Positions 1 to 7,760 of a DNA stretch of 64,000 nucleotides are shown one piece after another. Position 1 is the stretch's first letter. Each line of letters begins with the position of its first letter. The translations under genes and the position numbers were made by a program. Below the pieces are notes generated by a model. It was not told the origin of the DNA. It saw only the letters and a list, made by a program, of their open reading frames with translations, and ran no database searches. The stretch is from Candidatus Gastranaerophilales bacterium. Lineage in GTDB: Bacteria; Bacillota; Clostridia; Lachnospirales; Lachnospiraceae. Location of the stretch: NCBI GenBank assembly GCA_023663225.1, contig JAMPHU010000004.1, forward strand, positions 1 to 64,000, read 5' to 3'.

Positions 1-152
1 ATGTGAATTCCTCCAACAAGTAATCCGTTTCCAGTTCAAGACACTCGTCTTGGCTCCAATCTAATCCTCCATGTCAGAGCAGTTTACTGTGATGACACGC
101 ATTTTCTCTGTTCTATACTACCAGTAACATGAGATATTTACAAGTTTAGCGT

Positions 153-183
153 GAGCGTTTTTGACTTTTTTTCAAAAACGCTC
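153..183 (-). terminator. Hairpin downstream of the first lipoprotein gene
   Basis: A perfect 12-bp inverted repeat (GAGCGTTTTTGA / TCAAAAACGCTC) with a 7-nt loop lies about 30 nt past the stop codon of the minus-strand lipoprotein gene. It lacks a strong T-tract on the minus strand, so terminator function is plausible rather than shown. Bases 1-150 hold no convincing gene, only a short minus-strand frame running off the window edge. Confidence 0.45.
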
Positions 184-215
184 ATGTTAAAAAATGGGGA
201 GGACTCCCACTTCCC

Positions 216-1736
216 CTAATTCACACGTTCGCTGACATATACGCTGACACGGTTCTGAATGATATCCGCCACCATTATGACATCTTTGTCACCTTCAAAA
301 TAAGCTCCGGCCTCCTCCATGATGATATCCAGTATGCCCAGATCATTGCCGATGCTGCGGTGCGTGTTCTCAATCAGACTGCGATAAATCTCGGCATCTT
401 CCTCTGTAATACAGGGAAATCCGATTGTCTCCTCACCCTCCATTTCAATCTCCCGCCGGTTCTTTTCCTGCTCGATACCGTCTATTGTCTCATATTCTAC
501 GGTCAAAGCTTCCTGTATCTGTTCCTCGGATACGGAACGCAAAAGCGGAATCCCTTTTACCTCTCTTTGCATATCTGCCGTGAGATAACTCTTAATACAC
601 TCCCACGCCGCTTCCTGATTCCTGCTATTTTGGCATATGGAAAAACATTCGCCAAAGGGCGCTGCCACTCCGCCACCCAACTCCTTCTCGCCATCCGCCA
701 CCGGATTCCCCGGCCAAAACAACGGGTAACTCACTTGGCGAACTGTCCCTATGTTAAATAAATCGGCATCACACAGGTGCCTCTGTTCCGCCACAACCCA
801 AGGACTATACAAGCTGACAGGCATCCAAAAAATCTTCCCGCTGCTCATATATCCGTAAAAAGTAAAATCGTTCGGGAGCGTAAACTGTTCCGGAAAGGTC
901 TTACAAAACTCCAGCAATTCCACAAATGTCGGCGAATCAAAGTAACATTCTCCGTTGCTCCAGTCCACAAACTCCCCCATACAATTCTGACACAGAAAAC
1001 GCAGTTGAAACTCTCTGGTAAAATTGATCGCAAATCTTTCTGCATGAGGACTGTTTTCATATGCTTCTATCATCTCTCCAAGTTCCCAACCCTCTGTGAC
1101 ACCTCTGTCATTTCTCATTTCCCCTTCTTTTACACATCCGGTCTCCACAATAAAAGAAACCGGAAGGATATATAACTCTCCATTCACCTCAAACGCTTGC
1201 AGGATATTCTCATAATAGTCCTCTCTGTGAAAATCCGGATCCGCATCCATAAAGACATACAAATTTTCCATCAAAGTTCCCGATGCAAGAGCCGGCGTAT
1301 ATAAATCGCGATCCCATATCACCAAGTCCGGCCCGTTTCCGGATAAAATTTCGAGCGTAAGCTGCATCTCCAGATCCTCGGCCGCCTCCGCGCCCAAGCC
1401 ACCCCTATACCCCCGCGCTTCAATAAAATAAGACGGATTGCTCTCATTAAAGGCGCGGATCCGATCTAAAGTATCTCGTGTCGCCAGCGTGACCACCGCC
1501 GTCACCACCTGACGTCCCATCGCGCTATAGGCAGGGTTCTCCATAATATTGACCTGTCCGTCTTCACTGTCTGCCAAACTGTCAATAGAATCATTGGCCG
1601 CCTCCTCGCTGCTCGCTATATCGCTGCCGCCTTCTTCCGGCAGGCTGTTGTCCGCTCCACAGCCTACGAGAAAGAGACAGATTAAATTTATAACAATGAA
1701 ATAGCTCAAAACTTTTAATATCGTGTCTTGTTTCAT
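216..1736 (-). CDS. Extracellular solute-binding-like lipoprotein (paralogue 1)
   Basis: This 506-residue lipoprotein resembles ABC-transporter family 1 substrate-binding proteins. I chose the ATG at 1736 because it puts a compact lipoprotein signal at the N-terminus (MKQD, hydrophobic stretch, lipobox LVGC). The upstream in-frame ATGs would add about 14 residues ahead of the signal. The mature part starts with an acidic, Ser-rich linker, and the rest fits a two-lobe binding-protein fold. No permease or ATPase gene is nearby, so transport is unproven. It may be a sensor or ligand-binding accessory. It is a clear paralogue of the next gene, with shared blocks such as NIMENPAYSAMGRQVVTAV, and it has its own promoter and leader hairpin. 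Confidence 0.8.
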   Translation of the reverse strand: MKQDTILKVLSYFIVINLICLFLVGCGADNSLPEEGGSDIASSEEAANDSIDSLADSEDGQVNIMENPAYSAMGRQVVTAVVTLATRDTLDRIRAFNESNPSYFIEARGYRGGLGAEAAEDLEMQLTLEILSGNGPDLVIWDRDLYTPALASGTLMENLYVFMDADPDFHREDYYENILQAFEVNGELYILPVSFIVETGCVKEGEMRNDRGVTEGWELGEMIEAYENSPHAERFAINFTREFQLRFLCQNCMGEFVDWSNGECYFDSPTFVELLEFCKTFPEQFTLPNDFTFYGYMSSGKIFWMPVSLYSPWVVAEQRHLCDADLFNIGTVRQVSYPLFWPGNPVADGEKELGGGVAAPFGECFSICQNSRNQEAAWECIKSYLTADMQREVKGIPLLRSVSEEQIQEALTVEYETIDGIEQEKNRREIEMEGEETIGFPCITEEDAEIYRSLIENTHRSIGNDLGILDIIMEEAGAYFEGDKDVIMVADIIQNRVSVYVSERVN

Positions 1737-1910
1737 TCCCTTTCGTTGTATTCCCATAAACAGTTCGGTTCCTCCCATTCATAAGCTTCCGCGGCTCACC
1801 TTTTATCTGTAAAATGTAGAACAATGTCATAAGAGGGGTTATACCTCATCTGCAAATAGCTTGACAGTCACCGTGAGGACGACAAATAGCCTGGTGGGTG
1901 CTTTGCCACC

Positions 1911-1968
1911 GTAAAAGAAAAGAAGAATCCCTGGACTGTGGTGCAACACGGTTCAGGGATTCGTTCTT
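1911..1968 (-). terminator. Leader hairpin with T-rich tail between the two lipoprotein genes
   Basis: Read on the minus strand, a long imperfect stem (arms at 1947-1968 and 1923-1940, core AATCCCTG/CAGGGATT) is followed by CTTTTCTTTT. It lies between a good promoter at 2008-2036 and the lipoprotein gene starting at 1736. It may therefore terminate the upstream gene, attenuate the downstream one, or both. Confidence 0.55.
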
Positions 1969-2007
1969 TCGTCCAGTCGGACTCGTAATCTCTTTTTGCC
2001 TATTGGC

Positions 2008-2036
2008 ATTATAGCATATGCAAATATAGATTGCAA
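2008..2036 (-). promoter_or_regulatory. Promoter for paralogue 1 lipoprotein
   Basis: On the minus strand TTGCAA (2031-2036) is separated by 17 bp from TATAAT (2008-2013). This would start a roughly 260-nt leader that includes the hairpin at 1911-1968. Confidence 0.5.
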
Positions 2037-2066
2037 TATTCCCATCAACAATTATTTCTGCTTCCC

Positions 2067-3548
2067 CTAATTCACACATTCGCTGACATATACGCTGACC
2101 CTGTTTTGAATCCTATCGGCTGTCGTTATGACATCTTGCTCTCCTGCATAATAAGCTTCGGCCTCCTCTAAAATAATACCCATGATTTGATATCCCCCGC
2201 CGGAACTGCGGCTTGTTTGTTCGATCAGATAACGGTACAGTTCGGCGTCCTCCTCCGTGATACTATAGTATCTTATCGTCTCAGCGCCGTCCCTTATAAC
2301 TTCATGCCGCACCTTTTCCTGCTCTACGCCATTGACGATCTCATACTCTACCGTCATCGCCTCCTGTATCCGCTCCTCCGACACAGAACGCAAAATAGGA
2401 TTATCCTCCGCCTCTCGCTGTGCCTCCTCGGTAAGAAAGCTCTTAATAAATTCCCACGCGCCTTCCTGATTACTGCTATTTTTACATATGGAAAATCCAC
2501 CGCCGCTGCATGATACAATTCCGCCGTTCAAATCTCTTTCTTTGTCCACAACCGGCCAACCCGGCCAACAAAGCGCATCCGTACCAAATTCATACCTGGC
2601 CTGCGCCATCACCATGGGCGTATACAACCCAAAAGGACTCATAAAAATCTTTCCGTTCCGCGAATAATCATAATAAGGAGTGGGAGAACCCTCAAAACCA
2701 TCAGGAAGCGTATTACAAAATTCCAATAACGCTATAAACTCCGGCGTATCAAAACAACATTCTCCGCTGCCCCAATCCACAAAATTCCCCACACAAGCGG
2801 CGCCCACATAATGGAGCGTATATTCTCTGTTATAATATTTCGAAAAAAACTCTGCTTGAGAGCTGTTTTCAAAGGCGTTCAGCATGTCTTCCATCTCCCA
2901 GCTTTCCGCGACGCCTCTGTCCGTATCAAATTCCTCCGCTCTCACACATATGGTACCCACCGAAAAAGAAACGGGAAATACATACAATCCTCCATCTATC
3001 TCAAATGCCTGTAGGATATTCTCATAATAATCTTCCCTGTGGAAATCCGGGTCTGCGTCCATAAAATCATATAAGTTTTCCATAAGCTTCCCCGATGCAA
3101 GGGACGGGGCGTAATTATCATTCCATATCACCAGATCAGGCCCTTCGCCGGATAGAACCTCGAGGGTGAGTTGTGTCTCCAGAATCGTCGTTGTCTCTAG
3201 CAAATCGCCCTCATATCCTCTTGGCTCCACAAAGTAAGTCGAATTGTTCTCATTAAAAGTTCTGATCTGTTCTAAGACATCATCGATCAAAAACGGTCTT
3301 GCGATCACCGCCGTCACCACCTGACGTCCCATAGCGCTATAGGCAGGGTTCTCCATAATATTAATCTGTCCGTCTTCACTGTCTGCCAAACTGTCCGCAG
3401 AATCATTGATCGGTTCCGCGCTGCTCACTATATCACTGCCGTCTTCTTCCGACAGGCTGTTGTCTGCTCCACAGCCTGCCAAAAAGAGACCGATTAAATT
3501 GATGACAAGGAAATAGCTCAATCCTTTTAATACAGCTCTTTTTTTCAT
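2067..3548 (-). CDS. Extracellular solute-binding-like lipoprotein (paralogue 2)
   Basis: This 493-residue protein begins with a classic lipoprotein signal (MKKRAVLKGL, hydrophobic core, lipobox FLAGC), so it should be anchored outside the membrane. The body resembles family 1 solute-binding proteins. It is co-linear with the neighbouring paralogue over its whole length: the signal peptide, acidic linker, central DLVIW block and C-terminal NRVSVYVSE tail all match. It starts 57 nt after the BlaR-like gene, so it is probably transcribed with blaI/blaR and may be the regulon's output. The ligand cannot be read from sequence, and no transporter partner is nearby. Confidence 0.8.
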   Translation of the reverse strand: MKKRAVLKGLSYFLVINLIGLFLAGCGADNSLSEEDGSDIVSSAEPINDSADSLADSEDGQINIMENPAYSAMGRQVVTAVIARPFLIDDVLEQIRTFNENNSTYFVEPRGYEGDLLETTTILETQLTLEVLSGEGPDLVIWNDNYAPSLASGKLMENLYDFMDADPDFHREDYYENILQAFEIDGGLYVFPVSFSVGTICVRAEEFDTDRGVAESWEMEDMLNAFENSSQAEFFSKYYNREYTLHYVGAACVGNFVDWGSGECCFDTPEFIALLEFCNTLPDGFEGSPTPYYDYSRNGKIFMSPFGLYTPMVMAQARYEFGTDALCWPGWPVVDKERDLNGGIVSCSGGGFSICKNSSNQEGAWEFIKSFLTEEAQREAEDNPILRSVSEERIQEAMTVEYEIVNGVEQEKVRHEVIRDGAETIRYYSITEEDAELYRYLIEQTSRSSGGGYQIMGIILEEAEAYYAGEQDVITTADRIQNRVSVYVSECVN

Positions 3549-3605
3549 ACCTTTATGCCTCCGCTCTACTTTCAGACTGTGCTGCCTCTCTTTGAGTATC
3601 TTCGT

Positions 3606-4994
3606 TCAATGAGGGCATACATCATAAAAAGACCTATTGCTCCGCTCTCCCGTTTCTACATCACCACATTCACTACATCTCTTTCCCTCGTATGCAAAAA
3701 GGATACAACCGCCGCTTGTATTAAGCTCATGTTTTTGAACCAATCCCGACTCGTAGACATGGTCGCAGTTTACATGGAGACTGGTCTCCTCTACAGGATA
3801 AATATTGTCATTTTCATCTACAAACTGAATATCATAATAAATTCTTTCCTGTTCCATTACGACTTTCTCCATCAGATCTGTTACTCCGTCCGGCACAAAA
3901 AAGAAATCCGCCTCTATCCAAGCATCATCACTCTTTGTCTCCTGCCACACAGTACTCGTTTCACTTGGCGCCAGCCGACTGATTGACACAAACTGTACAT
4001 CCTCATAGGCAAATACGGTTATGGAATTTAAGACCGCCACAGAGGCGACCAGCATTGCCGCCGCAAACTTCCCCACAGGTTTCTTTTTGTTCATATTCAT
4101 AATATTGTTTATCCTTTCTTCGATCTCACTTTTTCTTCTCTTTCCAGTCCTTTTCCCCGCTTTTTCAGCAAAAGAAAGCACGCCGATCTTCTTATTTTGC
4201 ACCATGGCTCTCCTAACGATCATCTCCATATAGCGCTCCCGCTCTTTTCTGCTTCTGCCTTCCAACACGGCCTCGTCGCAGGAACACTCACAGCTTTTCC
4301 TGATCTGGTTTCTCAAAACCCACACAAAAGGGTTAAACCAAAACAGTGCCAAAACAATCACCATCAGAGACTGCCAAAACACGTCCCACCGCTTCACATG
4401 CATTAATTCATGCCGCAGCAACAATTCCTTCTCCATGGAAGAACATTCCGAATAAACAATAAATGGTCTAAAAAACCCCAAGGTAAAACAGACATTCTGC
4501 AAGGAACAGGGACTCACTCGCAATCTGCGGCGGATATGACTCTCATTCTTCCACTTTTCTATCGTATCTTGATCTTGGGACTGCTCCACAAGAAGCGATC
4601 TCTCCAAATCTTTTTTCTTTTTGAAATAATCTATCAGAAAATATAAGGATATCAATACCGCCACACTGATCCAGATCACCGCGGTCAATACTTGGGAGCG
4701 CAAGACAAAGTTATACTGTGTCACGCCATTCAGCTTTATGACCGCCGCTCCCCTGCGCGAGAGAAACTGAACGATCTCTTTCCCCTCCACCGCCCTCGTC
4801 ATTTCTGCGAGCCGCTGCAGGATCAAACCATAAAATTTCTTGAGAAATGGCAAGGGAATCAAAAAGTACAAGATGCACACCTTCCACAAGGCATAATAGA
4901 CCCGTTCCGGCACTTTCCGCATGAGAGCTTTCAGGATCAGACATAAAAGCGTCATCACGCTTCCCGATAATGTCATCGAAAACAGTAAATTCAT
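3606..4994 (-). CDS. BlaR1/MecR1-type M56 membrane metallopeptidase (sensor)
   Basis: This is a 462-residue M56-family protein. It has several N-terminal hydrophobic segments, then the zinc-protease signature HELMH in the sequence LLRHELMHVKRWD, with a downstream acidic ligand region (CECSCDEAVLEG). One more membrane segment (about residue 300) precedes an extracellular C-terminal part of about 140 residues. That part is not a penicillin-binding domain: it is acidic and Cys/His-containing (CDHVYESG, CSECGD), so the signal is unlikely to be a beta-lactam sensed in the usual way. Its start overlaps the BlaI-like stop by 4 nt (ATGA). By family rule it would cleave or inactivate the BlaI-like repressor when triggered. 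Confidence 0.88.
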   Translation of the reverse strand: MNLLFSMTLSGSVMTLLCLILKALMRKVPERVYYALWKVCILYFLIPLPFLKKFYGLILQRLAEMTRAVEGKEIVQFLSRRGAAVIKLNGVTQYNFVLRSQVLTAVIWISVAVLISLYFLIDYFKKKKDLERSLLVEQSQDQDTIEKWKNESHIRRRLRVSPCSLQNVCFTLGFFRPFIVYSECSSMEKELLLRHELMHVKRWDVFWQSLMVIVLALFWFNPFVWVLRNQIRKSCECSCDEAVLEGRSRKERERYMEMIVRRAMVQNKKIGVLSFAEKAGKRTGKRRKSEIEERINNIMNMNKKKPVGKFAAAMLVASVAVLNSITVFAYEDVQFVSISRLAPSETSTVWQETKSDDAWIEADFFFVPDGVTDLMEKVVMEQERIYYDIQFVDENDNIYPVEETSLHVNCDHVYESGLVQKHELNTSGGCILFAYEGKRCSECGDVETGERSNRSFYDVCPH

Positions 4995-5359
4995 TCTTCC
5001 TCCCGCTCTTTACGCCGAATAATCTGAAGCAGCCGCTCGGCTTCCTCCTCATCGATCTCCTGCCGCCCCGTAAAAGCAAGCACCAGATCGCTCAGTCTGC
5101 CATTGTACACCTTGTCGATCGTCTCCTTAATCTGCATATGATGATAATCTTCCTTGGAATACAAGGGCGTTACAAGCCGTCTCTCCCGTTTCACGATACC
5201 TTTCTCCTCCAGCCTGGACAAGAACGTGTTCAAAGTCTGACGCTTCCACTCTTTCCCTCTCTCGTGAAGCAGCTCCAACAGTTCGGCCTGTCGGATACCC
5301 TCCGCATGCTTCCACACCATCTCCATAACCTCATACTCTGACTCTGTAATATGAAACAT
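4991..5359 (-). CDS. BlaI/MecI/CopY-family winged-helix repressor
   Basis: This 122-residue protein has the family's usual length and layout. An N-terminal winged helix begins ITESEYEVMEMVWK, followed by the recognition region (RQTLNTFLSRLEEKGIV) and a C-terminal dimerisation helix. It is translationally coupled to the M56 peptidase gene. In this family the repressor dimer binds its own promoter and is removed by the partner protease. A strong promoter lies just upstream, and the divergent GyrI-like gene could be in the same regulon. Confidence 0.9.
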   Translation of the reverse strand: MFHITESEYEVMEMVWKHAEGIRQAELLELLHERGKEWKRQTLNTFLSRLEEKGIVKRERRLVTPLYSKEDYHHMQIKETIDKVYNGRLSDLVLAFTGRQEIDEEEAERLLQIIRRKEREEE

Positions 5360-5404
5360 AACCTGATCTCCTCCTGATGACTTATTTTTGTAGTCGTTAT
5401 ATTT

Positions 5405-5432
5405 ATTATACTATCCGCAGGGTATTTGTCAA
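5405..5432 (-). promoter_or_regulatory. Promoter of the BlaI/BlaR-type operon
   Basis: On the minus strand TTGACA (5427-5432), a 16-bp spacer and TATAAT (5405-5410) form a near-consensus promoter. An ACTACA half-site like that of BlaI operators lies just downstream of the -10 box, but I see no clean second half. Confidence 0.65.
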
Positions 5433-5458
5433 GAAAGGATTGGCGGTCTTTCCAAGCC

Positions 5459-5487
5459 TTGAAACACGCCGTAAAATATAGTATAAT
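5459..5487 (+). promoter_or_regulatory. Promoter of the GyrI-like gene
   Basis: TTGAAA (5459-5464), exactly 17 bp, then TATAAT (5482-5487), ending about 70 nt before the GyrI-like start. It is back to back with the BlaI promoter, about 27 bp away. Confidence 0.65.
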
Positions 5488-5555
5488 GTACCCACCTGAT
5501 TCAAGGCATAAAACGGCCGAATGGCCATATATCATTTAGGATCGGAGATATCATT

Positions 5556-6191
5556 ATGGCTTTTGATTTTAAGAAAGAATATAAAGAATTTTACATGCCT
5601 AAGAACCAACCTGGCATTGTGGACGTACCTGAAATGAATTATATCGCAATTAGAGGAACCGGAAATCCGAATGAAGAAAATGGAGATTATCAAAATACAA
5701 TAGGTTTATTATATGGTGTGGCATATACCATCAAAATGAGCTACAAAGGAACGCATAAAATAGATGGCTTTTTTGAATATGTTGTACCGCCGTTAGAAGG
5801 ATTTTGGTGGCAGGATGGCATGAAAGGCACGATTGATTATAATAATAAAGGCGCTATGCACTTTATATCAATTATCAGATTGCCGGATTTTGTGACAAAA
5901 GAAGATTTTGATTGGGCGATCGAAGAGGCCGCTAAAAAGAAAAAACAAGATTTTACGAGAGTTGAATTTCTAACCTGCCATGAGGGAGTTTGTGTTCAAT
6001 GTATGCACATTGGCAGTTATGATAACGAGCCTGCAACCGTTAATTTAATGCACAAATTTGCAAATGAAAATGGGTATGAACCGGATATAACCGAAACAAG
6101 GTTACATCACGAAATATATTTGAGCGACCCAAGAAAATGTAGTCCCGATAAATTAAAGACAGTTATCAGGCATCCCATTAAGAAGATATAA
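5556..6191 (+). CDS. GyrI-like small-molecule-binding domain protein
   Basis: This 211-residue protein is of the stand-alone GyrI-like type. It begins MAFDFKKEYKEFY and continues with the conserved PEMNYIAIRGTGNPN block, the YTIKMSYKG strand and FEYVVPPLEGFWW. The C-terminus has HEGVCVQCMHIGSYDNEP followed by LHHEIYLSDPRK. The fold is known from the ligand-binding halves of AraC- and MerR-type regulators, but no DNA-binding domain is present. It is probably a cytosolic sequestering or binding protein for small hydrophobic or cationic compounds. The ribosome site (CGGAG, 8 nt) is moderate and the gene has its own promoter. Confidence 0.82.
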   Translation: MAFDFKKEYKEFYMPKNQPGIVDVPEMNYIAIRGTGNPNEENGDYQNTIGLLYGVAYTIKMSYKGTHKIDGFFEYVVPPLEGFWWQDGMKGTIDYNNKGAMHFISIIRLPDFVTKEDFDWAIEEAAKKKKQDFTRVEFLTCHEGVCVQCMHIGSYDNEPATVNLMHKFANENGYEPDITETRLHHEIYLSDPRKCSPDKLKTVIRHPIKKI

Positions 6192-6322
6192 TAGGGATGG
6201 ATGACTTAGTAACATAAATTTTCATAAATTAGCATATTATATATTGACAGAAAATACTGCTTCTGTTATTCTAAGAGTAACAAAGCAGATTGCATCTGTT
6301 GGTGCGGTTGACACCTAAAATC

Positions 6323-6428
6323 CGAAATGTATCCAAGACTTGTGGACTTGGCAGTTGGCGGGCAACAGAAAAACTCGAAATGTAGGCTGGATATGTAGGC
6401 CAGTCAGTTGGCGGACAACAGAAAAATC
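6323..6428 (+). repeat. Two tandem 53-bp units upstream of the PBECR4-like gene
   Basis: Units at 6323-6375 and 6376-6428 both start CGAAATGTA and end with CAGTTGGCGGRCAACAGAAAAA (R = G or A). The middle differs, but each unit keeps a small stem: CCAAG/CTTGG in the first, GCTGG/CCAGT in the second. They lie in the 350-nt gap before the PBECR4-like gene. Confidence 0.75.
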
Positions 6429-6435
6429 AATCAGT

Positions 6436-6512
6436 AAAGGAGCTACGCAACACTGCGGTGGTGCGGTGCTCCTTTTAATTAACATAAGGGCAGTTCGCGG
6501 AGCGTGCTGCCC
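6436..6512 (+). terminator. Terminator-like hairpin plus second hairpin in the PBECR4 leader
   Basis: AAAGGAGC (6436-6443) pairs with GCTCCTTT (6468-6475), followed by a short T-run, as in an intrinsic terminator. A second hairpin (GGGCAG 6488-6493 / CTGCCC 6507-6512) sits 30 nt before the start codon. With the tandem units upstream, this leader looks built for attenuation of the next gene. Confidence 0.5.
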
Positions 6513-6541
6513 GTTGTTTATGAAAAGCATGAGGAGGAAAA

Positions 6542-7171
6542 ATGTATACCAAAGAACAAGCAATCAGTATAGTCACAGAAGCTTCCAAGAATTACAAAAA
6601 ATATCTATCGGGCAAAAACTTTTTGTTCGTCTGTATGAATAAAAGCAAAAAAATATCTTATGTAGAAGTACAATTTACTGAATCAAGATTTTTGCATTTG
6701 ACAGGATTAAAGGTGGATAAGGAAAAAATAAGCAGCCATAGATTCTTTAAAATGTGTTATAATGGGTATCTTAGTCCACAGATTTTTGAATTTGCAAAAG
6801 ATGGAACAACGGAATTGAAACTGAAAATATTACCACTTATTATGACATCAAGTATTGGTAATGCAAACATGTTTGGTGATTATAATAACAGAAATCCCAA
6901 GTTATATACAGAAAAAATTGCGGGTGGTGTTAAAGCAGGTATCGGTTTTGTAAAACAGAAAAACCTAAAACCACTCGTTCCAAACACATTGATAAATGCA
7001 GATATCAGAGAATATGTCAAAGATAACACAAGAATTATAGCAACATACAGAAAAGAAATCACCAATAAGTATTATTCTGAAATTGTTTATCAAGCAAAGA
7101 AAATAGATTGGTCTAAGATGGAATATCCTCCGGAAATTAACTATTTGCAAGATCTCCCCACTCTACCGTAA
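6542..7171 (+). CDS. PBECR4-like (barnase/EndoU/ColicinE5-D/RelE-type) domain protein
   Basis: This 209-residue protein has the layout I associate with PBECR4 domains of phage and mobile-element proteins. It has an N-terminal helical part, a strand with FLHLTGL, the block FFKMCYNGYLSPQIFEFAKDG, then MFGDYNNRNPKLYTEKIAGG. A charged C-terminal tail follows. Such domains are predicted RNase folds and usually sit inside large phage polyproteins, whereas here the domain is free-standing. The start is fixed by AGGAGG four bases upstream. No immunity gene is evident next to it. Function (toxin, or remnant of a mobile element) is inference. Confidence 0.6.
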   Translation: MYTKEQAISIVTEASKNYKKYLSGKNFLFVCMNKSKKISYVEVQFTESRFLHLTGLKVDKEKISSHRFFKMCYNGYLSPQIFEFAKDGTTELKLKILPLIMTSSIGNANMFGDYNNRNPKLYTEKIAGGVKAGIGFVKQKNLKPLVPNTLINADIREYVKDNTRIIATYRKEITNKYYSEIVYQAKKIDWSKMEYPPEINYLQDLPTLP

Positions 7172-7203
7172 AAATTTCCTCAGCCGGAAGCGTAAATTTT
7201 TAC
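7168..7203. terminator. Bidirectional hairpin between convergent genes
   Basis: A perfect 10-bp inverted repeat, GTAAAAATTT (7168-7177) and AAATTTTTAC (7194-7203), with T-runs on both strands. It lies between the convergent PBECR4-like and NimA-like genes, and the first arm includes the PBECR4 stop codon. Confidence 0.6.
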
Positions 7204-7229
7204 CAAGCCAATCGACACGAATTTCCCAC

Positions 7230-7700
7230 TCACCTCCTTCTATGTTTTCCACTCATATGCTCCACGACCAACTTAAACACTTTCGTTCGCGGAACCACAG
7301 CCTTGTTATAAACAAAATCTTCCTGATGATAATGTTTCATCAAGACAGTCAGCGCTTCCTCCTTATCGTCCTCTTTTACCATTTCAATATATCCCTGTCC
7401 GATGACACTTTCGTATACCATCGCACAATTCCCCTTTTCCTCATCCATCGCCAGCTCATGTCCGCAGTCTACTTCAAAGCTCGCTCTGTTGTCGGCATCG
7501 ATCAAGGAATATTTTGTCCCCTCCATCGCTCCATGAAAATACAACTCCAGTTTCTTTTCCTCAGTCACTTTCATCCCAAAATTTAATGGAAGAATGTAAG
7601 GATATCCGTCGTCATTTAACGCGATCCTGCAAACGTCGCATTTCTCAATAATGGCTACCATCTCGTCAAATTCTCTAACTTCTCTGTCTGAACGTCTCAT
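7230..7700 (-). CDS. Pyridoxamine 5'-phosphate oxidase-like flavin protein (NimA/NimC type)
   Basis: This 156-residue protein has the split-barrel FMN-binding fold typical of 5-nitroimidazole resistance-type proteins. Visible blocks are RIALNDDGYPYILPLNFGM near the N-terminus, LELYFHGAMEGTKYSLI, and SFEVDC preceding the SVIGQGYIEMV strand. Family members are cytosolic flavin reductases or haem/FMN-binding proteins of about this length. The gene stands alone between the PBECR4-like gene and the GH2 gene. A purine-rich GGAAAGG precedes the ATG. The substrate is not predictable. Confidence 0.85.
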   Translation of the reverse strand: MRRSDREVREFDEMVAIIEKCDVCRIALNDDGYPYILPLNFGMKVTEEKKLELYFHGAMEGTKYSLIDADNRASFEVDCGHELAMDEEKGNCAMVYESVIGQGYIEMVKEDDKEEALTVLMKHYHQEDFVYNKAVVPRTKVFKLVVEHMSGKHRRR

Positions 7701-7760
7701 TTTCTTCTACCTTTCCTTTTTGCTGACCTATTCTATTACACATAAAACCGTACCACGGCT

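Noticed and set aside
1-127. Minus-strand frame reading DWSQDECLELETDYLLEEF at the left edge
   Set aside because: No start codon in this frame, a TGA upstream, and a better start only in another frame. It may be a decayed 5' end but is too short to support.
5370-5410. BlaI operator dyad
   Set aside because: Only one ACTACA half-site is clear; the second half is missing, so no operator is annotated.
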